A DNA stretch of 35,363 nt from Bacteroidota bacterium (GTDB lineage: Bacteria; Bacteroidota; Bacteroidia; Chitinophagales; Chitinophagaceae), in NCBI GenBank assembly GCA_025363385.1, contig JANYEA010000161.1:1-35363 (forward strand), given 5' to 3'. Numbering within the stretch: position 1 is the first letter of the stretch; each line of letters starts with the position of its first letter. Shown here one piece after another: positions 24,709-33,381 of this stretch. The notes under the pieces are model-generated. The model was not told the DNA's origin, did not search any database, and was given only the letters and a program-made list of their open reading frames with translations. The translations under genes were made by a program, and so were the position numbers.

Positions 24709-27480
24709 ATGAGTAAACCATTACTGCTTATTGTTATATTGTTGACTGGAGTTTTTAATGCAATTGCCCAGGGCCCCGTTATTAAGGGCATTGTTAACGA
24801 CACACTTAACAAACAAAACCTTTCGAATGCGGTGGTTTCTATTTTAAGGCCTAAAGATTCGGTGTTGGTGAAATTTGTAAGAACAGATGCCAATGGCAAT
24901 TTTGAATTGAAGAAAGTGGCCGCTGGGAATTATATATTAATGGTTTCCTATCCTAACTATGCAGAATATACCGACAATATTAATTTTAATGGAATAGATG
25001 AAAAATTACTCGGTATTGTACCACTGATCACCCGTGCTAAATTATTGGAAGAAGTGATTGTTAAGCAACGGATTTCTGCAATTCGAGTAAAAGGAGATAC
25101 CACAGAATACCGTGCAGATAGTTTTCATGTATCTGCTAATGCAGACGTGCAGGAACTGTTGAAAAAAATGCCCGGGATTCAGGTAAATAGTAAAGGAGAA
25201 ATTACTACCCAGGGTGAAAAAGTAAATAAAGTGCTGGTTGACGGAGAAGAATTTTTTAGCGACGACCCAGCCGTGGTTACCAAAAATCTCAGGGCAGATG
25301 CAATAGATAAAGTGCAGGTTTTTGATAAAAAAAGTGATCAGGCAGTATTTACCGGAATAGATGATGGTCAAAAACAGAAAACCATCAACCTGCAATTAAA
25401 AGAAGATAAGAAGAAGGGCTTTTTTGGGAAGGCTGATGTAGGATCAGATTTCGACCAATACAATTACGGTAAAATAATGGCTAATGCCTTTAAGGGTAAA
25501 CGCAAGTTAGCGGGTTATGTTACCCACGATAATACCAAATTCGAAACCTTGAATTGGGATGAGAATCGCAACTATGCCGGAGATCCAAACACCACTACAG
25601 TTGTGAATGATGATGGTGGGGTAAACATCAACTGGAATGGAGATGATTTTAGTTGGGGTCAGGGCTTACCCATTTCCACCACAGCGGGGTTGCATTTTAG
25701 TAACAAATGGAATCAGGATAAAAACAATACTAATAATACCTATCAGTTCAATAAATTAAATGTATCTGGGAAAACCACTTCTATTACACAAAACATTCTT
25801 CCAGATACTACTTTCACAAATACCACCGATCAAACTCAGGCCAATGAAAAGACCAGGCACAAAATAACGAGCATGTATGAATTGCAGATCGATTCTTCCA
25901 GTTCTTTGAAAGTAACCGTAAAAGCCTCTGATATCAAAAGTGCCAGCACTTTAAATTATTTAGGAAAATCAATCAGTTCAGATAATAAGTTAATCAACGA
26001 AACGGATAGAACCACTACTAATAATAACGATGCAAAAAATCTTAACACCACCTTACTTTGGCGAAAGAAATTTGCAAAAAAAGGAAGAACCATTTCCGTG
26101 AATGCCGATCTGACTTACAATGATAAAAAAGAAGATGGTTTTTTATTAGCTACCAATCAGTTTTTTGATAAAAATGGGAATATCATCAGACTCGACAATG
26201 TAGATCAACGAAAAGAAAATGTACAAACCGGTTCTAGTATTAATACGAATTTGACTTATACTGAGCCTATTTGGAAAAATACTTTTTTAGTATTGTCTTA
26301 TCGACTTAATGTAAACAGAAATGATGCAGAAAGAAATACCTTTAATAAGGATGTAAACGGCAAATACAATGCCTTAAGTGATACACTTAGCAATCACTTT
26401 ATCTTCAATACCCTTGGTAATACTGGTGGGTTTAACATCAGATATAATGTGAAGAAATTTAATTTTTCAATTGGATCTGGGCTTGGTACCGTTAACTATC
26501 ACATGACCGATATCAGAAAGAATACGGCTAGAGAAGTTAGTTATACCAATTTTACACCAGCCATCAATTTTAAATTCACCCCAAAACAACAAAGAAGGGT
26601 TGAGTTCACATATAATGGAACTACAGAAAATCCCACTTTAAACCAAATACAACCCTTGATCGACAATATCGATCCGCTTAATATCACAGTAGGTAATACC
26701 AATCTGAAACAAGCTTTTATGCACAATTTTAGTTTTAGAGCCTCAGATTATAAAGTGTTAAAAAGTAGAAGTATCGGTTTTAACATGGGATATAATGCTA
26801 CAGATAATGCTATTTCAAATAGTTCATTTGTAGATAGCTTAGGCAGAAGAATTAATCAGGCCATCAATGTAAGTGGCAATTACAATTTTAGAGTGAGAGC
26901 AGAATATGGATTTGAAATTATCCCTTCCTGGAATTTAGGAATTGAAATTGGACCCAATGTAAATCAGTACGTAAATTTTGTGAATGGGCTACGAAATGAA
27001 ACCAAAACAACGGCTTCTTCTTTCTCTATTAATTCAGGTTATTGGAGTGATAAATGGATCAATTTCTGGTTAAATTTTGATGCAAATTATAATAGATCTG
27101 TTTCATCCATTCGCCCCGATGTGGCAACCGATTATTGGTCATACACCGCCTGGAGTAATCTTCAATTTAAATTTAAAAAACAAAAATTGTATATCGATTT
27201 AAATGCAGAATTGAATTTCTATCAGAAAACAATTGCATTTGCCAATCAGCGTAATGCTTATATCTTAAACGGAGGAATCAGAAAAACGATTTCTAAGGAT
27301 GACAAATGGGAAGCCAAATTTTATGTAAACGATATATTTAATCAGAACTTAGGAATCAATAGAAATATCAGTAGCAACTTTATTTCTGAAACCACTTCAC
27401 AGAATATAAAGCGCTACTTCATGTTATCCCTGATTTATAATTTCAGCAAAAATGGCAAACCTTCCAGCATGGGATTTTAA
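24709..27480 (+). CDS. outer-membrane TonB-dependent receptor-like beta-barrel protein
   Basis: A protein of about 923 aa. Signal peptide 1-21 ends FNAIAQ. A carboxypeptidase-regulatory-like beta-sandwich (about 22-105; PVIKGIVNDTLNKQNLSNAVVSIL) follows, then a plug-like domain (about 120-215) with ADVQELLKKMPGIQVNSKGEI and KVNKVLVDGEEFFSDDP. The remainder is a long beta-barrel with alternating aromatic strands of the OMP_b-brl_3 type. It has no SusD partner, so it is not a typical polysaccharide-utilisation receptor. The GLPGLI protein starts 29 bases after it and the two are probably one operon, a pairing common in Bacteroidota. The ligand is unknown. The start chosen is ATG 24709, immediately before the signal peptide; the earlier in-frame TTG adds 13 polar residues. 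Confidence 0.88.
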   Translation: MSKPLLLIVILLTGVFNAIAQGPVIKGIVNDTLNKQNLSNAVVSILRPKDSVLVKFVRTDANGNFELKKVAAGNYILMVSYPNYAEYTDNINFNGIDEKLLGIVPLITRAKLLEEVIVKQRISAIRVKGDTTEYRADSFHVSANADVQELLKKMPGIQVNSKGEITTQGEKVNKVLVDGEEFFSDDPAVVTKNLRADAIDKVQVFDKKSDQAVFTGIDDGQKQKTINLQLKEDKKKGFFGKADVGSDFDQYNYGKIMANAFKGKRKLAGYVTHDNTKFETLNWDENRNYAGDPNTTTVVNDDGGVNINWNGDDFSWGQGLPISTTAGLHFSNKWNQDKNNTNNTYQFNKLNVSGKTTSITQNILPDTTFTNTTDQTQANEKTRHKITSMYELQIDSSSSLKVTVKASDIKSASTLNYLGKSISSDNKLINETDRTTTNNNDAKNLNTTLLWRKKFAKKGRTISVNADLTYNDKKEDGFLLATNQFFDKNGNIIRLDNVDQRKENVQTGSSINTNLTYTEPIWKNTFLVLSYRLNVNRNDAERNTFNKDVNGKYNALSDTLSNHFIFNTLGNTGGFNIRYNVKKFNFSIGSGLGTVNYHMTDIRKNTAREVSYTNFTPAINFKFTPKQQRRVEFTYNGTTENPTLNQIQPLIDNIDPLNITVGNTNLKQAFMHNFSFRASDYKVLKSRSIGFNMGYNATDNAISNSSFVDSLGRRINQAINVSGNYNFRVRAEYGFEIIPSWNLGIEIGPNVNQYVNFVNGLRNETKTTASSFSINSGYWSDKWINFWLNFDANYNRSVSSIRPDVATDYWSYTAWSNLQFKFKKQKLYIDLNAELNFYQKTIAFANQRNAYILNGGIRKTISKDDKWEAKFYVNDIFNQNLGINRNISSNFISETTSQNIKRYFMLSLIYNFSKNGKPSSMGF

Positions 27481-27509
27481 TAGATGTATTCAACACCAAT
27501 AATAGACAA

Positions 27510-28250
27510 ATGAAAAAACTACTTCTTTCTGCAACACTCTTCATTTATATTCAGGCAATTTCACAATCTCAATTTATTACAAAAGGAAAAATCCTGTATG
27601 AAAAAACGGTGAACCAACACAAGCCCTTTGAAGAAGAAGGCGGCGAAAATGAATGGTGGAAAGAGATGATGAAGACTTTCCCAAAGATTGTAAAAGACCA
27701 ATTCGTACTTACTTTTAATGAATCAAGATCAGTATACAAACTTGAAAAAGAAAATACGGATAACAAATATATGTGGGGTTCTAAACCCAATGAAACGGAT
27801 AATGTAATTAACGAACTTACCAACCAAACTATTAGTATTCAAAGAGAGATATTCGAAAATACTTATATCATAAAAGATAGTCTAAGAAACTTCGAATGGA
27901 AAATTACGCAGGAGACCAGAGAGATCGCAGGTTTTGAATGCAAAAAAGCAGTTACAAAAATCTGCGATTCTGTGGTGGTGGTAGCTTTTTATACTGATCA
28001 AATTCCAGTAAGTGCAGGACCAGAAAGTATGGGTGGATTACCCGGAATGATCATGGGTTTAGCCATTCCAAGAATGTATGCTACCTGGTTTGCCACAAAA
28101 CTGGAATTAGTGGAACCTACTACCCCACAATTAAATCCTGGCCAAAAGGGCAAGAAGGTGAACTGGATGCAACTTAATGCTGAATTAAAAAAAGGGATGA
28201 AAGATTGGGGAAAAGACGGGCACCGAAGAATTTGGTCCTCTTCATTATAA
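27510..28250 (+). CDS. GLPGLI family secreted protein
   Basis: A 246-aa protein with signal peptide MKKLLLSATLFIYIQAISQS. Its best motif is GGLPGMIMGLAIPR (175-188), a variant of the G-L-P-G-L-I signature that names this Bacteroidota family. The body has alternating strands (ILYEKTV, FVLTFNESRSVYKLEK) and GFECKKAV. The function of the family is not known to me; paralogues are often found next to an outer-membrane barrel protein, as here (29 bases downstream, likely one operon). It ends at a strong terminator at 28257-28280. Confidence 0.88.
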   Translation: MKKLLLSATLFIYIQAISQSQFITKGKILYEKTVNQHKPFEEEGGENEWWKEMMKTFPKIVKDQFVLTFNESRSVYKLEKENTDNKYMWGSKPNETDNVINELTNQTISIQREIFENTYIIKDSLRNFEWKITQETREIAGFECKKAVTKICDSVVVVAFYTDQIPVSAGPESMGGLPGMIMGLAIPRMYATWFATKLELVEPTTPQLNPGQKGKKVNWMQLNAELKKGMKDWGKDGHRRIWSSSL

Positions 28251-28256
28251 AATTTG

Positions 28257-28280
28257 CGTTCTACGGAACGCTTTTTTTTT
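28257..28280 (+). terminator. rho-independent terminator of the receptor-GLPGLI operon
   Basis: GCGTTC (28257-28262), loop TACG, GAACGC (28267-28272), then eight T's (28273-28280). It lies 6 bases after the GLPGLI stop and marks the boundary to the next unit. Confidence 0.9.
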
Positions 28281-28334
28281 GCACTTGATTTTCATGTAAA
28301 AATCCTCCGTAACTTTTGCCCTCAAATTGTTCAA

Positions 28335-30248
28335 ATGAAAAAAACGTTGCTGCCTCTAATGATGGCTATGGGAATTTTGGCTGCCCATTCTCAAACAATG
28401 CCAACCCCTTCTGTAATTCCTGTTCCAGCATCTTTAATAGCAAACAGTGGAACCTTTACACTTACCAACAATACAGTTATTTCAGTTGCTGCAGGTTCCA
28501 GTAAAGAATTAGACGAAATGAGTAATCAATTGTCTAAAGTTTTATATACCGCAACAGGCTTTCATTTAAAGACAGATCATGCGGGTGCTAGTGATGGAAT
28601 TCAATTAGAAATTCTATCCACACCCAATAGCGCTTTGGGTAATGAAGGCTATCGATTAAGCGTTACTCCTTCTGGCGTTCATATTAGCGCTAACAAAGCC
28701 GCTGGTGTTTTTTATGGCATTCAAAGTTTGATGCAATTGTTACCTAAAGAAATTGAAAGTAACACAATGGTAAATCAAGTATCATGGACTATTCCATGTG
28801 TTACCATCGACGACCAACCCAGATTTGGATGGCGGGGTTTAATGCTCGATGTGAGCAGACACTTCTTTACCAAAGAGGAAGTGAAGAAATTCATGGACGA
28901 TATGGTGAAATTCAAATTCAATTTATTACACCTTCACTTAACAGATGATGAAGGCTGGAGAATAGAAATTAAGAGTTTACCAAAACTAACTTCAATAGGT
29001 GCCTGGCGCGTAGAACGCAATGGCAAATGGGCTAATTCTCCAAAAGCAGCAGATGCTTCTGAGCCTAAAACCTACGGTGGTTTTTATACACAGGAAGACA
29101 TTAAAGAACTGGTAAAATATGGTCAGGAAAGATTCGTAACCATTATGCCAGAAATTGATGTACCAGGTCATAGCATGGCGGCTTTAGCGGCTTATCCAGA
29201 GCTGTCTTGCACTGGTGGTGAGCATACAGTTTATCAAGGCATCCCTTTTATGAATTGGTTCCCTGGTGGAAAATTTGAGGCAATCGTTGAAAATGGCCTC
29301 TGCCCTGCTAATGAAAAAGTATATGACTTCTTAGACAAAGTATTTTCAGAAGTAGCCACTTTATTCCCTTTTGAATATATCCATATGGGTGGTGATGAGT
29401 GTGCTAAAAACTTCTGGGAAAAAAGCCCAGCAGTTCAGGCACTCATGAAAAAAGAAGGTTTAAAAACCATGCCTGAAGTGGAAAGTTATTTTGTAAAAAG
29501 AGTAGAGAAGATTGTGAATTCGAAGGGCAAAAAATTAATGGGCTGGGATGAAATCTTAGAAGGTGGCATCTCTCCTACGGCAAACGTGATGAGCTGGCGC
29601 GGTGTGAAAGGCGGTATTGAAGCGGCGAAATCAAAACACAATGTAGTAATGACTCCTTCTACTTTTGCCTATTTAGATTATGTGCAAGGTGAGCCCTTAT
29701 TAGAAGCACCTGTTTATGCAAGTTTACGATTGAATAAAACATATTCCTTCGATCCGGTGCAAGAAGGAATGGATGCTAAATATGTATTGGGCGGACAAGG
29801 AAATCAATGGACAGAACAATTAGGCAATTATAGAAGTTTACAATACATGACCTGGCCTCGTGCATTGGCTATTGCAGAATCAGTTTGGTCGCCAAAAGAA
29901 AAGAAAGATTGGAATAGTTTCACGTCCAGAGTTGAAAAACAATTTGATCGTTGGGATATTTCAGATGACAAATATTCAAAAGCAATGTACGATGCAATTG
30001 TTGGTGCTTCTAAAGATGAGAAAGGAAATCTCTATGCTAATTTAAGTACAGAGTTATCTGGCATGAACATTTATTATTCTTTTGATGAATCCAATCCTGA
30101 TAATTATTATCCAAAATATAGTAAACCGGTATTAGTTCCTAAGGATGCTGCAACAATGAAAATTGTGACTTATCGTGATGGCAAACAAATTGGAAAGCAG
30201 ATTAATATTCCGGTTACTGAATTAGCAAAAAGGGCGCCTAAGAAGTAA
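28335..30248 (+). CDS. beta-N-acetylhexosaminidase, GH20, secreted
   Basis: A 637-aa enzyme that removes terminal beta-linked GlcNAc or GalNAc. Signal peptide MKKTLLPLMMAMGILAAHS; an N-terminal GH20b-like domain (about 25-160; EGYRLSVTPSGVHISANKAAGVFYGIQSLMQLLP); then the catalytic TIM-barrel with GWRGLMLDVSRHFF, LHLHLTDDEGWRIE and HMGGDEC (350-356, the catalytic D354-E355 pair of substrate-assisted hydrolysis). Tryptophans of the sugar pocket follow in VMSWRGVKGG and GGQGNQWTEQ. A C-terminal beta domain (about 560-637) ends the protein. The start ATG 28335 is preferred; the frame upstream runs into the previous terminator. A TAACTTTTG promoter-like element lies near 28311-28319. Confidence 0.95.
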   Translation: MKKTLLPLMMAMGILAAHSQTMPTPSVIPVPASLIANSGTFTLTNNTVISVAAGSSKELDEMSNQLSKVLYTATGFHLKTDHAGASDGIQLEILSTPNSALGNEGYRLSVTPSGVHISANKAAGVFYGIQSLMQLLPKEIESNTMVNQVSWTIPCVTIDDQPRFGWRGLMLDVSRHFFTKEEVKKFMDDMVKFKFNLLHLHLTDDEGWRIEIKSLPKLTSIGAWRVERNGKWANSPKAADASEPKTYGGFYTQEDIKELVKYGQERFVTIMPEIDVPGHSMAALAAYPELSCTGGEHTVYQGIPFMNWFPGGKFEAIVENGLCPANEKVYDFLDKVFSEVATLFPFEYIHMGGDECAKNFWEKSPAVQALMKKEGLKTMPEVESYFVKRVEKIVNSKGKKLMGWDEILEGGISPTANVMSWRGVKGGIEAAKSKHNVVMTPSTFAYLDYVQGEPLLEAPVYASLRLNKTYSFDPVQEGMDAKYVLGGQGNQWTEQLGNYRSLQYMTWPRALAIAESVWSPKEKKDWNSFTSRVEKQFDRWDISDDKYSKAMYDAIVGASKDEKGNLYANLSTELSGMNIYYSFDESNPDNYYPKYSKPVLVPKDAATMKIVTYRDGKQIGKQINIPVTELAKRAPKK

Positions 30249-30305
30249 CATAATCTAAGGAGTATCAACCACCCCAGCCGTATTCCGCTATCGCGAAATC
30301 GGCGT

Positions 30306-30341
30306 CCCCTCCATCGCATGCGATGGAGGGGAATTTTTTTT
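30306..30341 (+). terminator. rho-independent terminator of the GH20 gene (26-bp palindrome)
   Basis: A perfect 26-bp palindrome (30306-30331), arms CCCCTCCATCGCA and TGCGATGGAGGGG, is followed by AA and eight T's (30334-30341). The outer stem CCCCTCC/GGAGGGG is shared with the palindromes at 4593 and 15695. Confidence 0.9.
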
Positions 30342-30360
30342 CTACTATCCTCAATTCTTC

Positions 30361-30396
30361 TTTTCACTCTTATCTTTTCACTCTTATCTCTTCACT
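30361..30396 (+). repeat. tandem 14-bp repeat TTTTCACTCTTATC
   Basis: Two perfect copies (30361-30374, 30375-30388) are followed by a degenerate third (TCTTCACT). The tract lies between the GH20 terminator and the stop of the convergent hydrolase gene. It shares vocabulary with pyrimidine runs after plsX (4551-4574). Confidence 0.85.
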
Positions 30397-30397
30397 T

Positions 30398-31306
30398 CTA
30401 AAGCCATCCATTATGCCTCATCCAATTGCGGCAACTTTCCATCCAACGGTCGTTAGTAGTTTTATTGATTAATCCAAATCCATGTTCTCCGTTTTGATAA
30501 ATATGCAGTTCTGCTTTTACACCTTTCTGAATACATGATTCATAGAACCTAACACTATTTAATACAGGTACTGCTCCATCATCTGAAGCATGAAACAAAA
30601 AACTGGGTGGTGTGTTTTTTGTAACCTGTAATTCATTAGAATAAAAATCCTTTTTCTCCTTTGAAGGATTCTTGCCAATTAAGTTGTCTCTAGATCCCAT
30701 ATGTGTTAAGCTATCCTGGAAACTAATAACGGGGTATCCTAAGATCATAAAATCTGGGCGAAGGCTTGTATGATTAGGGTTGGGAATAAGTGCATCTGTA
30801 TAATGAGTGCCTAATGTTGAGGCTAAATGCCCACCCGCTGAAAATCCTATGATCCCGATTTTATTGGGATCAATTTTCCATTTCACTGCATTTTCTCTGG
30901 TTATGAGCATCGCTTGTTGTGCATCTTGTAATGGACCTATTTCGCGATTGATCATGGTGCGATCACTTGGTATCCGATATTTAATTACAATAGCAGTTAC
31001 ACCCACTTCGTTTAACGATTTGGCAATATCGGATCCTTCGTGACCCGAGGCTGTTATAAAATAACCTCCACCCGGAAATACAACCACAGCTGCTCTTTTA
31101 TCGTTTTGAACTTTGGGCAGGTATACAGTATAAGTAGGAATACTGATATCGCTGATGATTAAAATACCCCCATTATTTACTTGTTTTTCTTTATTTTCTG
31201 CGGTCTTACTATTCGGTATCGCATCTGCATACAAAGCTGTTTCTGTTTGTGCGTTGATTTTCATAATGCTTGAAATCAGAAGTAAAGAGAGGATAATTTT
31301 TTTCAT
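30398..31306 (-). CDS. secreted alpha/beta hydrolase (acetyl/carbohydrate esterase-like)
   Basis: A 302-aa protein. Signal peptide MKKIILSLLLISSIMKINAQ. The alpha/beta-hydrolase core has PGGGY (78-82, oxyanion hole), GFSAGGH (154-160, nucleophile S156), an aspartate in FHASDDGAVP (D242 or D243) and a histidine in NGEHGFG (H275), so the catalytic triad is complete. The pattern PGGGY ... GFSAGGHLAS ... DDGAVP resembles bacterial acetyl-xylan or feruloyl esterases (BD-FAE type) and other carboxylesterases. It converges on the GH20 gene and might trim acetyl groups from glycans, but that link is only positional. The substrate is unknown. Confidence 0.85.
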   Translation of the reverse strand: MKKIILSLLLISSIMKINAQTETALYADAIPNSKTAENKEKQVNNGGILIISDISIPTYTVYLPKVQNDKRAAVVVFPGGGYFITASGHEGSDIAKSLNEVGVTAIVIKYRIPSDRTMINREIGPLQDAQQAMLITRENAVKWKIDPNKIGIIGFSAGGHLASTLGTHYTDALIPNPNHTSLRPDFMILGYPVISFQDSLTHMGSRDNLIGKNPSKEKKDFYSNELQVTKNTPPSFLFHASDDGAVPVLNSVRFYESCIQKGVKAELHIYQNGEHGFGLINKTTNDRWMESCRNWMRHNGWL

Positions 31307-31391
31307 ATAACGAGTTTATTTCTTCGATGAATTACTAAAATAATAAATAACTTCAATACCATTACTTCTTAATTCAATTCAACCAATAAGT

Positions 31392-32453
31392 ATGGATAGA
31401 ATCACTTTTAAAGATATTTTAAAACAATTGAAAGCAGATTTAATTGGTAAAGATTCTTATCGGGGTGTTACGCTTACCTATTCCTGGCTTGCAAACCAGT
31501 TCGGGCATATTTCATTGGGGTTTATTCCAACAATCATTCTCTTCTTTATTTTTAAAAACAATCTAGATGCAGAAAATGCTGGAATCAAAGCAGCAACCTA
31601 TGTAACCTTATTCTGGGTCTGTTTTGAATTATATAATTTTTTGGGACCACTTTTACTAAAGAAAAAATCAATTTCAAAATTGGTTTATGTTTCTGGATCT
31701 AAATATCAATTTCAACCTGCCTGGTGGAATATAGCTTATGATACATTCACAGATCTTTGTTTTTTTGCCTTTGGAGCTTTTTTAAGTGCTTTAATTTTGG
31801 TTTGCTTTCATAAAGGAGATACTTCTACATTAAGAGCGATCCTGATATCACTAAGCTTTAGTCTTGTTGCAAATGGCCGTTATTGGTTCCTCACAAAAAT
31901 GTATGAGCAAGCGGCTCAATTTCCTTTTCAGTACAGGCTCAGTCAATTTGATTTTCCCATTTCTGAAACCGCTAAACAATCCATTTTATTTTGGTTAGCC
32001 GATAATCATAAAGCAAAACATCTGTTGATTTTTGGAGGGGTTAATTGTGGCAAAACAAGTATCAGTGTAGGTATCGCCAACGAAAAAGCGATCAAACACC
32101 AATCGGTTACTTATACCACTGCCACTAAATTAATCAGTATGTTTTTTACGCCCCCTCAAACCAACCAACAAAACGCCTATCCCTGGAATTGGCAGAATAG
32201 TTCTTATTTGGTGGTAGACGATATCAATCCCGGAGATCCCGTAAAAGAGGTGATTATTCCAGCAGAATATTTTTTACAATTAATGGATACTTATACCAGT
32301 GAGAATGAAGCAAACAGAGCAGTTTTTAGAAACACTTCCGTGATCTGGGTTTTAGGGAGTGATGATTCTGAAAGAAATTTACAGGACGACTGGAAAAAAA
32401 TGTTACACAAAATAGGCATCTCAAAAGACCATATTTGTTCGGTAGAGTTATAA
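31392..32453 (+). CDS. membrane-anchored P-loop ATPase, DnaC/IstB-like
   Basis: A 353-aa protein I cannot match to a named family. The first 170 residues contain four predicted membrane segments (about 38-56, 65-86, 118-138, 146-166). The rest is a soluble P-loop domain: HLLIFGGVNCGKTSISVGIAN (Walker A G215-S223), TTATKLISMFF, then SYLVVDDINPGD (Walker B, 272-277) and TSVIWVLGSDDSERNLQDDWKKML, a sensor-1-like strand followed by a helix. The order resembles the DnaC/IstB branch of AAA+ ATPases, which act on DNA helicases or transposases. Fusion to a multi-span membrane domain is unusual. It is transcribed alone, divergent from the hydrolase gene. Signalling or partner loading at the membrane is speculative. 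Confidence 0.7.
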   Translation: MDRITFKDILKQLKADLIGKDSYRGVTLTYSWLANQFGHISLGFIPTIILFFIFKNNLDAENAGIKAATYVTLFWVCFELYNFLGPLLLKKKSISKLVYVSGSKYQFQPAWWNIAYDTFTDLCFFAFGAFLSALILVCFHKGDTSTLRAILISLSFSLVANGRYWFLTKMYEQAAQFPFQYRLSQFDFPISETAKQSILFWLADNHKAKHLLIFGGVNCGKTSISVGIANEKAIKHQSVTYTTATKLISMFFTPPQTNQQNAYPWNWQNSSYLVVDDINPGDPVKEVIIPAEYFLQLMDTYTSENEANRAVFRNTSVIWVLGSDDSERNLQDDWKKMLHKIGISKDHICSVEL

Positions 32454-32461
32454 AAAAATGA

Positions 32462-32491
32462 AAACCACATTCAATTAAGAACATGGTTTTG
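32462..32491. terminator. imperfect hairpin between convergent genes
   Basis: AAAACCA (32462-32468) pairs with TGGTTTT (32485-32491), then a symmetric CA/CA internal loop, TTC with GAA, and a 6-nt loop. The flanks are A- and T-rich. It is a plausible bidirectional terminator between the ATPase gene and the LamG gene. Confidence 0.5.
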
Positions 32492-32520
32492 TTTTCAAAT
32501 CCCCCCGGAAATGATTCAGC

Positions 32521-33372
32521 TTAATGCTTTGCCAAATAAGTTATTTCTGACTGTGACAAAACACGATTATAAATTCTTATATCATCAAATTGACCGATAT
32601 ATTGACCAGCTGGAGTTCCATTTGGTGCAAATGAGTTTCCAAATCCAGAATTGCTATAGAAAGCACAATATCCATTACTAGGTCTTACATTTTGAATATT
32701 AGTTACTAAACCTACATGAACAAGTTTACCATCTAAATACAAAGAGGGTATATGTGAATTATAAACTATGATTATATTATGCCATCCAGTAATTTTAGTA
32801 GAATACACTAATGGCGATGCAATAAACATATGCGTATGTTCTATTAATTGTATTTGATTAGTCCCAACATTTAAACCAACACCCGCATTAATTGATGGAT
32901 CTCCCCAACTTACACCATGTGTAGGATGAATTACTGATTGTGTACCATAACCCTCTAAGCCAGAAATACCCTCTGGCTTGCTTAAATCTATTGATTTCGG
33001 ATTTACCCAAACACTTATAGTGAAAGTATTTGTAACATTTTGAATTGCACTATTAGTTCTAACAAATTGATTAACAGAAGTTTGATTGATAGCACTATTT
33101 TTAACTCCAAACCTATCTTTTGTTAAAGAGGCGCCATTGATTGATCCATTATTCCCATTCACACTTAAATCATTTGCACTACCTGTAAATGGATAAAATG
33201 CTACAAGCCCTGAATTCAAATTAATGGGAGATATAGAATTTTCAGAAGAACTTTGATAAAGTGACGATATGGATTGCTTCAAGTTATTTGTAATTGAAGA
33301 ATCAATACCTTTTTGACAAGATGATAAAATCAAAACAAAAGCAGCAAAAATAATTAAGCGATGTTGTTTCAT
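32521..33372 (-). CDS. LamG-fold lipoprotein B (second of a tandem pair)
   Basis: A 283-aa lipoprotein. The N-terminus MKQHRLIIFAAFVLILSSC is a lipoprotein signal with Cys19 as lipidation site. After a serine-rich linker (about 20-53), a concanavalin-A/LamG-like beta-jellyroll spans 55-283: GLVAFYPFTGSANDLSVNGNNG, TISVWVNPK, GWHNIIIVY, LYLDGKLV, and the closing FDDIRIYNRVLSQSEITYL. Such domains usually bind sugars or surface glycoconjugates. It lies 9 bases after its paralogue and shares its ends (YPFTG-AND, DDIRIYNR-L). It lacks the coiled coil of the upstream copy. Confidence 0.8.
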   Translation of the reverse strand: MKQHRLIIFAAFVLILSSCQKGIDSSITNNLKQSISSLYQSSSENSISPINLNSGLVAFYPFTGSANDLSVNGNNGSINGASLTKDRFGVKNSAINQTSVNQFVRTNSAIQNVTNTFTISVWVNPKSIDLSKPEGISGLEGYGTQSVIHPTHGVSWGDPSINAGVGLNVGTNQIQLIEHTHMFIASPLVYSTKITGWHNIIIVYNSHIPSLYLDGKLVHVGLVTNIQNVRPSNGYCAFYSNSGFGNSFAPNGTPAGQYIGQFDDIRIYNRVLSQSEITYLAKH

Positions 33373-33381
33373 ATATACAAT

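Noticed and set aside
28254..28334. Longer N-terminus for the GH20 enzyme
   Set aside because: It would start inside the terminator of the GLPGLI gene; the signal peptide begins at the ATG at 28335.
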